A stretch of DNA of 8,328 bases, taken from NCBI GenBank assembly GCA_028290765.1, contig JAQGJF010000167.1:1-8328 (forward strand), given 5' to 3'. Positions 1-5,796 of this stretch are shown here, piece after piece (the first letter of the stretch is position 1; every line of letters starts with the position of its first letter). A program made the position numbers and the translations under genes. The DNA is from Tardiphaga sp. GTDB lineage: Bacteria > Pseudomonadota > Alphaproteobacteria > Rhizobiales > Xanthobacteraceae. Below the pieces are notes generated by a model, which was not told where the DNA came from, searched no databases, and saw nothing but the letters and a program-made list of their open reading frames with translations.

Positions 1-1467
1 TTGCGTGTGCGTCCGGGAGAAAAGGTGCCGGTCGACGGCGTCATCCTGGAGGGCCGCTCGTCGCTGGATGAAGCCTTGATTACGGGAGAATCGATGCCCG
101 TCACCAAGGAGCCGGGCGCAAAAGTCATCGCCGGCACGCTCAATCAATCCGGCAGTTTCATCATGCGCGCCGAAAAACTCGGGCGCGACACCTTGCTGTC
201 GCAGATCGTGCAGATGGTGGCGCAGGCGCAACGCTCGCGCGCGCCGATCCAGCGGCTGGCGGACCGCGTCGCCGGCTGGTTCGTGCCGACCGTGATCCTG
301 GTGGCGCTGGTCGCCTTTGCCGCCTGGGCGATGTTCGGGCCCGAGCCGCGTTTCGCCTTCGGATTGGTCGCGGCGGTCAGCGTGCTGATCATCGCCTGTC
401 CCTGTGCGCTCGGTCTGGCCACGCCGATGTCGATCATGGTCGGCGTCGGCCGTGGCGCCCAGGCCGGCGTCCTGATCAAGAATGCCGAAGCGCTGGAGCG
501 CATGGAAAAGGTCGATACGCTGGTCGTGGACAAGACCGGTACGCTGACCGAAGGCAAGCCGAAGCTGGTTTCGATCATGCCGGCGCCGGGTTTTGACGAG
601 AACGACATCCTGCGCTTCGCCGCCAGCGTGGAGCGCGCGAGCGAACATCCGCTCGCCGACGCCATCCTACGTGCCGCGAAAGAAAAGGGCCTGACCCTGG
701 CCGCGGTCGACGGATTCGACTCGCCGACCGGCAAGGGCGCCACCGGCAAGGTCGAAGGCAAGACCGTTCAGGTCGGCAACGCGGCCTACCTGAAGTCGCT
801 GGGCGTCGAAACCGCCGCGCTGGAAGCCGAAGCCGAGCGGTTGCGCAACGATGGCGCCACCGTGATCAATATCGCGGTCGACGGCAGGCTGGCGGGCATC
901 ATGGCGATTGCCGATCCGGTCAAGCCGTCGACGCCGGAAGCGCTGCAAGCGCTCGCCGCCGAGGGCATCCGGGTGATCATGCTGACCGGGGATAACCGCA
1001 CCACCGCGAAGGCCGTCGCGAAGCGGCTCGGCATCGCCGAGGTCGAGGCGGAAGTGCTGCCCGATCAAAAGAGCGCCGTGGTGACGAAGTTGCAGCAACA
1101 GGGACGCGTGGTTGCGATGGCCGGAGACGGCGTCAACGACGCGCCGGCGCTGGCCGCGGCGGAAGTCGGCATCGCGATGGGCACCGGCACCGACGTCGCC
1201 ATGGAGAGCGCCGGCATTACGCTTCTGGGGGGCGATCTCGGCGGCATCGTCCGCGCCCGCCGCCTGTCGCAGGCGACCATGCGCAACATCAGGCAGAACC
1301 TGTTCTTCGCCTTCATCTACAACGCCGCCGGCGTGCCGATCGCCGCGGGCATTCTCTATCCGACGTTCGGCGTGCTGCTGTCGCCGATCATCGCCGCTGC
1401 GGCGATGGCATTGTCGTCGGTCAGCGTGGTCGGAAATGCACTGCGGTTGAAGGCAAGCAAGTTGTGA
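1..1467 (+). CDS. Copper-translocating P1B-type ATPase, C-terminal part (5' end outside window)
   Basis: This inner-membrane pump uses ATP to export Cu(I) from the cytoplasm. The visible 488 residues begin inside the actuator domain, with the TGE dephosphorylation loop at residues 28-30. A membrane pair carries the CPC metal-binding motif (C133-P134-C135). The phosphorylation motif DKTGT follows with Asp177, then the P1B-specific His-Pro pair (216-217) in the nucleotide domain, and GDGVNDAP at 375-382. The last two helices carry Tyr440-Asn441 and Met469 with Ser472/Ser473, the pattern of the Cu(I) subgroup (P1B-1) rather than the Zn/Cd subgroup. Full members run about 700-850 residues, so the heavy-metal-binding N-terminus and first four helices lie upstream. 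The frame is open from base 1, so the TTG there is probably internal and not the start. It stops 297 bp before the next gene and shows no damage. A CopA-like role is well supported; silver transport cannot be excluded. Confidence 0.95.
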   Translation: MRVRPGEKVPVDGVILEGRSSLDEALITGESMPVTKEPGAKVIAGTLNQSGSFIMRAEKLGRDTLLSQIVQMVAQAQRSRAPIQRLADRVAGWFVPTVILVALVAFAAWAMFGPEPRFAFGLVAAVSVLIIACPCALGLATPMSIMVGVGRGAQAGVLIKNAEALERMEKVDTLVVDKTGTLTEGKPKLVSIMPAPGFDENDILRFAASVERASEHPLADAILRAAKEKGLTLAAVDGFDSPTGKGATGKVEGKTVQVGNAAYLKSLGVETAALEAEAERLRNDGATVINIAVDGRLAGIMAIADPVKPSTPEALQALAAEGIRVIMLTGDNRTTAKAVAKRLGIAEVEAEVLPDQKSAVVTKLQQQGRVVAMAGDGVNDAPALAAAEVGIAMGTGTDVAMESAGITLLGGDLGGIVRARRLSQATMRNIRQNLFFAFIYNAAGVPIAAGILYPTFGVLLSPIIAAAAMALSSVSVVGNALRLKASKL

Positions 1468-1475
1468 AACGGCCG

Positions 1476-1563
1476 TCGTAGGATGGGTAGAGCGCAGCGA
1501 AGCCCATCTACCTCTATGCGTGGTGTGATGAGTTTCGCAAGGGAGGCTCAATCCATCCTACGA
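1476..1563. repeat. Dispersed-type palindromic repeat element downstream of the copper ATPase gene
   Basis: An 11-bp perfect inverted repeat bounds the element (1476-1486 and 1553-1563, arms TCGTAGGATGG/CCATCCTACGA). Inside it, GATGGG (1482-1487) can pair with CCCATC (1503-1508) around an AGAGCGCAGCGA-type loop. This 'ggatgggtagagcg...cccatc' wording is one I remember as a common intergenic repeat in Bradyrhizobium-like and other proteobacterial genomes. Copy number cannot be tested from one window. It begins 9 bp after the ATPase stop codon, so its transcript could fold into a 3' hairpin, but no T-run follows and I do not call it a terminator. Confidence 0.6.
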
Positions 1564-1607
1564 AGCCTTCGGGGACAAACCGATCAACAAGCCTGGCCCG
1601 CCGCAGT

Positions 1608-1624
1608 TCCTTCAGCGTGAAGGA
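1608..1624. other. Short hairpin, 7-bp stem with GCG loop
   Basis: TCCTTCA (1608-1614) and TGAAGGA (1618-1624) form a perfect 7-bp stem around a 3-nt loop. It lies in the gap between the ATPase and the LVIVD gene, about 140 bp before the next start codon. No T-run follows. Its role is unknown; it may be part of the untranslated leader or a decayed repeat. Confidence 0.4.
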
Positions 1625-1648
1625 CCGATCATCCCGATGCATCACAAT

Positions 1649-1690
1649 ATTCGTGAACCTCCACGCCGCCGCTGGCGGCGCGTCACGAAT
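1649..1690. other. Two-part hairpin upstream of the LVIVD-repeat gene
   Basis: The outer arms ATTCGTGA (1649-1656) and TCACGAAT (1683-1690) are perfect complements. Inside them CGCCGCC (1664-1670) and GGCGGCG (1674-1680) pair over a 3-nt GCT loop. No T-run follows, so an intrinsic terminator is doubtful. It could insulate the downstream gene, act in an mRNA leader, or contribute a protein-binding dyad through the ATTCGTGA/TCACGAAT arms. Confidence 0.45.
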
Positions 1691-1695
1691 TGATG

Positions 1696-1709
1696 CTATG
1701 TATACGTAG
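1696..1709. promoter_or_regulatory. GTATAC-centred palindrome, candidate operator
   Basis: The sequence CTATGTATACGTAG is a 14-bp palindrome with one mismatched pair, centred on GTATAC, 55 bp before the start codon of the LVIVD gene. Palindromes with a TGTATAC core are typical binding sites of GntR/FCD-type regulators. Its place in the expected promoter region fits an operator for the two-gene unit downstream. No regulator gene is visible in this window and no convincing -35/-10 pair was found, so this remains a candidate. Confidence 0.35.
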
Positions 1710-1764
1710 TTACCTGCGCGGCGATGAACGACCGCGCAGTCAATGTCGGTTGTGGAGGAAATAA

Positions 1765-3210
1765 ATGAGCCATCGTTTCAAGCTGGCCGCCTGTTTGTTG
1801 ATTGTTTCCAGCGCATGCAGCCCCAGCGTGCAGGCCGAGCCGCAGGTGATCGGCGCTCCGCCTGAGTCCTCGAACATGAAGCTGGTCGGGACCAACGACC
1901 TGCAGGCCCGCAGCGCCTACCAGCCGACCATTCATCACCAGGGCGACCGCTGGATCGCCTATATCGGGCACCATGGCGGCACCGACGCGATTCCGGCCCC
2001 GGTTAATCCGATGAACGGCAAGGCGGAACCGAACGGCACCTCGATCGTGGACGTCACCGATCCCACCCAGCCGAAATATCTCCGCCACATCCCCGGACAG
2101 GAAGGCACCTATGAGGCCGGCGGTGCGCAGATGGTGCGCATCTGCGACGGCAAGACCTTGCCCAAAGGCGACAAGAACGCGGTTTACATGCTGCGGACCT
2201 TCGGCAGCGAAGCGCATGAAATCTGGAATGTCGCGGATCCGGCCAATCCGGTCCTGATCACCCGGATCGGCGGCCTCAAGGACACCCATAAGAACTGGTG
2301 GGAATGCGATACCGGCATCGCCTATCTGGTGTCGGGCGCGCCCGATTGGCGCACGCGGCGCATGACCCAGGTCTATGACCTCAGCGACCCGGCCCACCCG
2401 GTCAAGATCAGGGATTTCGGCCTTCCGGGCCAGGAGCCGGGCTCGACCGGCGCGGTGCCGACCGAGGTTCACGGCCCGATTTCGACCGGACCGGAAGGCA
2501 ACCGGATCTATTTCGGCTACGGCACCAACAAGGGTGGCTTCCTGCAGATCATCGATCGCGACAGACTGCTCAAGGGACCGAGGGAGCCGACGCCGGACAA
2601 TCTGCGTTTCCCGGAAATCGCCCGGATGCCGATGTCGGCGTTGAACGGCGCCCACACTACGTTCCCGATGAAGAACATGCCGATCGCCGAATTCGCCAAG
2701 GACAAGGACGGCAAGACCCGCGATATCGTGATGATCGTCGACGAGGCGATCCTCAACGAATGCAACGAACCGCGACAGATGGTGTGGTTTGCCGATGTCA
2801 CGGTCGAGAACCGGCCGATGATGATTTCAAGCTACACGGTGCCGGAGGCCTCGGGCGCGTTCTGCGATCGCGGCGGCCGTTTCGGCTCGCATTCGTCGAA
2901 CGAGAGCATGGCGCCGATCTATTACAAGAAGATGGCCTTCATTGCCTTCTTCAATGCCGGCGTGCGGGCGCTCGATATTCGCGATCCCTACCACCCCAAG
3001 GAAGTCGGCTATTTCATTCCGTCCATTACCGCGGCGACCGACAAGCGCTGCGTCACGATCGACGGCAAGGATCGCTGCAAGGTCGCGATCCAGACCAACA
3101 ATCTCGAAACCGACGAGCGCGGCTATATCTATGCGGTCGATCGGGCCAATACCGGCCTGCATATCCTGGAATTGACGGGTCCTGCCCGCGCGGTCGCGGG
3201 CCTGCCATGA
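1765..3210 (+). CDS. Exported LVIVD-repeat protein of unknown function
   Basis: This 481-residue protein has an N-terminal signal peptide: basic HRFK, a hydrophobic stretch at residues 7-17, and a likely signal peptidase I site after Val-Gln-Ala24. Cys18 is a weaker lipoprotein alternative because the residue at -3 is Ser. At least four repeats of the form DxxDPxxP are visible near residues 93-104, 152-163, 202-213 and 401-412, with degenerate copies near 340-354 and 455-470. This is the LVIVD repeat pattern, which probably builds a beta-propeller-like fold in the periplasm. Six further Cys (127, 181, 333, 367, 429, 438) could form disulfides. The ATG follows a strong GGAGG at 1754-1758 with 6-nt spacing, which settles the start. 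The next gene begins just after its stop, so the two are probably co-transcribed. Biochemical function is not established; no catalytic motif was recognised. Confidence 0.85.
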   Translation: MSHRFKLAACLLIVSSACSPSVQAEPQVIGAPPESSNMKLVGTNDLQARSAYQPTIHHQGDRWIAYIGHHGGTDAIPAPVNPMNGKAEPNGTSIVDVTDPTQPKYLRHIPGQEGTYEAGGAQMVRICDGKTLPKGDKNAVYMLRTFGSEAHEIWNVADPANPVLITRIGGLKDTHKNWWECDTGIAYLVSGAPDWRTRRMTQVYDLSDPAHPVKIRDFGLPGQEPGSTGAVPTEVHGPISTGPEGNRIYFGYGTNKGGFLQIIDRDRLLKGPREPTPDNLRFPEIARMPMSALNGAHTTFPMKNMPIAEFAKDKDGKTRDIVMIVDEAILNECNEPRQMVWFADVTVENRPMMISSYTVPEASGAFCDRGGRFGSHSSNESMAPIYYKKMAFIAFFNAGVRALDIRDPYHPKEVGYFIPSITAATDKRCVTIDGKDRCKVAIQTNNLETDERGYIYAVDRANTGLHILELTGPARAVAGLP

Positions 3211-3231
3211 TCGGTGCGGGTGCATCGCGTG

Positions 3232-3774
3232 ATGAAGCATAGGCTTCAATTGGGCGGCATTGCGGTCGGGGTCTGCCTCCTGACCAGCGCTGCCGCTTAC
3301 CAATATGTCCAGCCGACAGTCGGTGGCTGGCAGGAGATTGCCTGGCCGTTCCCGCGCGACGCGTGGCCGGCCGGGCGCGCCTATCGCTGCGGCGCCGCGA
3401 CATGCGGTGACGACATCGAGCTCTATGTGCGGCCGAAGATCGGCTTTTGCAATTGCGATACCGGCGTTGCCGATGACGACGAAGTCGATCGCGTCGCCGA
3501 TCTGGATCTGCTCAGCGAAAAATTCGTCCCGCTCGAGCCCGGCAAACTTGTTGATGTCGCCGACATGGCCGGGCGCTCGCGGAATTACGACCTGCGGATG
3601 TTCGACGGCTCGCGGCGTCTGGCGGTCGGAATTGCTGCATCGCGGCGGTGCGATCTGATGGTCGCTGTTGCGGTGGGGAAACCCGCGGCTTCGGATGTGG
3701 CGCGCAAGGCGTTGGATTTTCTGGGGTCGAACGCCATGGCCGGCTGGATGGTCGCTTCGATGACCGGTCGTTAG
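3232..3774 (+). CDS. Small exported Cys-containing protein, unknown function
   Basis: I do not recognise this 180-residue protein. MKHR followed by a hydrophobic segment (residues 7-23) looks like a signal peptide or single membrane anchor, with cleavage possible near the Ala20-Ala22 run. The mature part carries Cys53-x4-Cys58 and Cys73-x-Cys75, then an acidic DDDEVDRVADLD stretch (about 81-92), and a lone Cys140. There is no CxxCH, so no c-type heme is expected; disulfides or a metal site are possible. I chose ATG at 3232 because it gives a normal signal-peptide n-region. GTG codons at 3214, 3220 and 3229 are in-frame alternatives, and 3214 adds six residues. No clear Shine-Dalgarno precedes any of them, which suggests translational coupling to the LVIVD gene that ends at 3210. 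A strong hairpin 9 bp past the stop ends the unit. Confidence 0.75.
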   Translation: MKHRLQLGGIAVGVCLLTSAAAYQYVQPTVGGWQEIAWPFPRDAWPAGRAYRCGAATCGDDIELYVRPKIGFCNCDTGVADDDEVDRVADLDLLSEKFVPLEPGKLVDVADMAGRSRNYDLRMFDGSRRLAVGIAASRRCDLMVAVAVGKPAASDVARKALDFLGSNAMAGWMVASMTGR

Positions 3775-3783
3775 AAATTGTTC

Positions 3784-3823
3784 CAGCTCACGAAGCATTG
3801 TCTCATCAATGCCGCGTGAGCTG
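3784..3823 (+). terminator. Strong two-part hairpin after the LVIVD/small-protein pair
   Basis: CAGCTCACG (3784-3792) pairs perfectly with CGTGAGCTG (3815-3823). Inside, GCATTG (3795-3800) pairs with CAATGC (3807-3812) over a 6-nt loop, separated by a 2x2 internal loop. The stem starts 9 bp after the stop codon and is followed by CTTGTTCC, which is only mildly T-rich. It is a likely transcription terminator or mRNA 3'-end stabiliser separating this unit from the cytochrome/molybdenum operon. The weak T-tract limits confidence. Confidence 0.55.
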
Positions 3824-3847
3824 CTTGTTCCGATGCCCCTTTAGTGA

Positions 3848-3860
3848 ACCGCTCAGCGGT
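3848..3860. promoter_or_regulatory. 13-bp palindrome upstream of the cytochrome operon
   Basis: ACCGCTCAGCGGT has perfect 6-bp arms around a central C. It lies 70-83 bp upstream of the preferred cytochrome start, where a promoter or operator would be expected. A partial direct repeat, GGTGCTA at 3858-3864 and 3867-3873, overlaps its right edge. No matching regulator is known from the window. Confidence 0.3.
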
Positions 3861-3880
3861 GCTATTGGTGCTAACAATGC

Positions 3881-3896
3881 GCCGGCTCGAGCCGGC
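3881..3896. promoter_or_regulatory. Perfect 16-bp palindrome just upstream of the cytochrome gene
   Basis: GCCGGCTCGAGCCGGC is a perfect 16-bp dyad, 34 bp upstream of the preferred ATG at 3931. It may be a protein-binding operator or a leader hairpin. The sequence after it is A-rich, not T-rich, so it is not an intrinsic terminator for + strand transcription. GC-rich dyads occur by chance in such genomes, so the regulatory role is only inferred from position. Confidence 0.3.
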
Positions 3897-3930
3897 CGGA
3901 AAAAATAAGTGCGGGGAGACGTGCAAGGCC

Positions 3931-5296
3931 ATGGCATCGTCACGGATTATCGGGGGCGTCATCGCCGCAATTGTGATCGTCGGCGCGGTTGCCGCGTTCG
4001 CCGTGACGTGGCGGCCGGCCATCGCCGCCGTCGAGCCGCCGGCGCCATCGTCGTTCGATCCGGCGTTGGTCAAGCGCGGCCGCGAACTCGCCGCGATGGG
4101 CAATTGCAATGATTGCCACACCACGCGCGGCGGCAGTGCGTTTTCCGGCGGCCTGCCGGTGCAGACGCCGTTCGGCACGATCTATTCCTCTAATATCACG
4201 CCGGATCCCGACACCGGCATCGGCCGATGGTCGGAGACGGCATTCCAGCGGGCGATGCGCTCGGGCGTCGATCGCGACGGCCGGCATCTCTACCCGACCT
4301 TTCCCCTACGATCACTTCACCAATGTCACCGACGACGACGACCGGGCGCTCTACGCCTTCCTGATGACGCGGCCGCCGGTACGCGCCGCAGCCCGCGCCA
4401 ATCGACTGTCGTTTCCCTATGATCAGCGCTTCATGATCGCCGGCTGGAAGCTCTTGTTTCTGCGGCATGGCAGCTGGCAGCCTGACAATGCCAAAAGCGC
4501 CGAATGGAATCGCGGTGGCTACCTGGTCGAGGGTCTGGCGCATTGCGGCTCGTGCCACACGCCGCGCAACAGTCTCGGTGCGGAGCAGGCCGCAAAGCAG
4601 TTTTCCGGTGGCGATGTCGAGGACTGGCATGCCTATGCCATCAACGCCCAGTCACCGGCGCCGGTGCCGTGGACCGTGGATGCGTTGGCGGTTTATCTGC
4701 GCAGCGGTTCGCATCCGGATCATGGCGTCGCCCGGGGGCCGATGGCTGAGGTCGTCAGCAATCTGTCGTCGGTACCGGCGAGCGACGTCCACGCCATCGC
4801 GACCTACATGGCCGATTTCTTCGGCGCGCCGTCGCCGGATCGCCAGCGCCGGGGCGAGGAAGCGCTGGCGAGTGTCAAGGCGCCGGCATCCGTGACTCCT
4901 GCCGGCGCGGACGCGACCGGTGCCGCGATCTATGCGGCGGCGTGTGCCAATTGTCATGAGACCGGCCGGCCGGTCCCCTATGGCGGCGTCAACCTCCGTC
5001 TCAGCAGCGGCATCAACGGACCCGATGCGCGCAATGCCACCAACACGATTCTGAGCGGGCTTCGGCCGGTGCCCGGGGAACGCAGCCCGATCATGCCGCC
5101 CTTTGCATCGACCATGAACGACGAGCAACTGGTGGCGCTGCTGAAATACCTTCGTGCGCGGTTCAGCGACCAGGGCGCCTGGACCGATCTCGAAAAGATC
5201 GTCGCCGATGCGAGGCGCACCCAGACTGTTGCTCTCCAGACATCGCCGGGGCCGCGCAACGCTCCCGCCGATCCAACGCAGCGAGGCAAGCCATGA
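3931..5296 (+). pseudogene. Triheme cytochrome c subunit of a molybdenum oxidoreductase, interrupted by a +1 frameshift
   Basis: This is a membrane-anchored or periplasmic electron acceptor with three cytochrome c domains. A hydrophobic N-terminal segment (residues 7-27) serves as signal or anchor. Heme motifs are CNDCH (4105-4119), CGSCH (4544-4558) and CANCH (4943-4957), at residues 59-63, 205-209 and 338-342 of the joined protein. Likely distal Met ligands are M271 and M388; the first domain has Y-D-H-F where a ligand is expected. The first heme lies in one frame and the other two in the next. The break is a CCCC run at 4303-4306: removing one C joins TFP to YDHFTNVTDDDD and gives about 454 residues, normal for the alcohol/aldehyde dehydrogenase cytochrome family. 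As written, the first frame ends at 4422 (about 163 residues, one heme). ATG 3931 follows GGGGAG at 3913-3918; GTG 3844 is a less likely start. The 3' end overlaps the next gene by ATGA. Confidence 0.85.
4303..4306 (+). other. Frameshift site (CCCC run) in the cytochrome c gene
   Basis: Reading ACC TTT CCC CTA in the upstream frame leads to a basic, low-complexity tail that stops at 4422. Reading ACC TTT CCC TAC with one C dropped continues the conserved cytochrome domain. Homology-like sequence abuts the run on both sides, so the indel can be placed within these four bases. Confidence 0.85.
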
Positions 5297-5796
5297 CGAC
5301 ATTGAAGGTCAATGGTCACGATCACCAGATCGACGCCGATCCGGATACGCCGCTGCTCTATGTGCTGCGGGAGGACCTCAAGCTCAACGCCGCCAAATTC
5401 GGCTGCGGGCTCGGCCAGTGCGGCGCCTGCACCGTGATCGTCGACGGCAATGCGGTGCTGTCCTGCGTCACCCCGCTGCTGCTGGTCGCCGGCAAGCAGG
5501 TCACGACCCTCGAGGGCCTCGGCACCGCCGCGGCGCCGGGCCCGATCCAGCGTGCCTTCATCGAAGAGCAGGCGGCGCAATGCGGTTACTGCATCTCCGG
5601 CATGATGATGCGTGCGCAGGCGCTGCTGGCGAAAAACTCCAGCCCCACCGACGCGCAGATTCGCGCCGAGCTGGAACCGAATCTGTGCCGCTGCGGCACC
5701 CATATGCGGATTCTGCGCGCCGTGCATCGCGCCGCCGCGCTGATGCGGACCGCGGATGCGTCGACCAGCCAGATGGCCGAAAGGAGCGTCCAATGA
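5293..5796 (+). CDS. [2Fe-2S] subunit of a xanthine dehydrogenase-family molybdenum hydroxylase
   Basis: This 167-residue small subunit carries electrons from the Mo centre to the cytochrome. The N-terminal plant-ferredoxin-type domain holds the first [2Fe-2S] cluster on Cys38, Cys43, Cys46 and Cys58 (CGLGQCGACT motif). The C-terminal helical domain holds the second on Cys97, Cys100, Cys132 and Cys134 (QCGYC and LCRCGTH motifs). All eight ligands are present and the length is normal for the family (about 150-170), as in the IorA or aldehyde dehydrogenase small subunits. There is no FAD domain and no signal peptide, so export would depend on riding with the Tat-targeted large subunit. The start ATG overlaps the cytochrome stop (ATGA, 5293-5296) and is preceded by GAGG at 5283-5286. 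Its own stop overlaps the large-subunit start in the same way. This indicates strong translational coupling. Confidence 0.95.
   Translation: MTTLKVNGHDHQIDADPDTPLLYVLREDLKLNAAKFGCGLGQCGACTVIVDGNAVLSCVTPLLLVAGKQVTTLEGLGTAAAPGPIQRAFIEEQAAQCGYCISGMMMRAQALLAKNSSPTDAQIRAELEPNLCRCGTHMRILRAVHRAAALMRTADASTSQMAERSVQ

Noticed and set aside
667..1551. Open frame of 294 codons on the - strand
   Set aside because: It is antisense to well-conserved ATPase motifs and has the Arg/His-rich composition of a shadow frame.
1696..2655. Open frame of 319 codons on the - strand
   Set aside because: It is antisense to the LVIVD protein gene with no recognisable domain; codon-bias shadow.
2827..3798. Open frame of 323 codons on the - strand
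   Set aside because: It overlaps two + strand genes that have signal peptides and a good context; its own translation has no motif.
3844..3930. GTG 3844 (or ATG 3877) as start of the cytochrome
   Set aside because: These would add residues before the hydrophobic signal and run through two palindromes; ATG 3931 gives a compact signal segment and follows GGGGAG, although at a longish 12-nt spacing.
4109..5296. Separate gene starting at ATG 4109 in the cytochrome's second frame
   Set aside because: The ATG overlaps the first heme codons and the first 65 or so residues are an Arg-rich nonsense translation; the sensible protein begins only after the frameshift at 4303-4306.
5154..5792. N-terminal extension of the large subunit upstream of ATG 5793
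   Set aside because: The frame is open but overlaps the whole [2Fe-2S] gene, and the ATG at 5793 has a good AAGGAG and leads directly into a twin-arginine signal.
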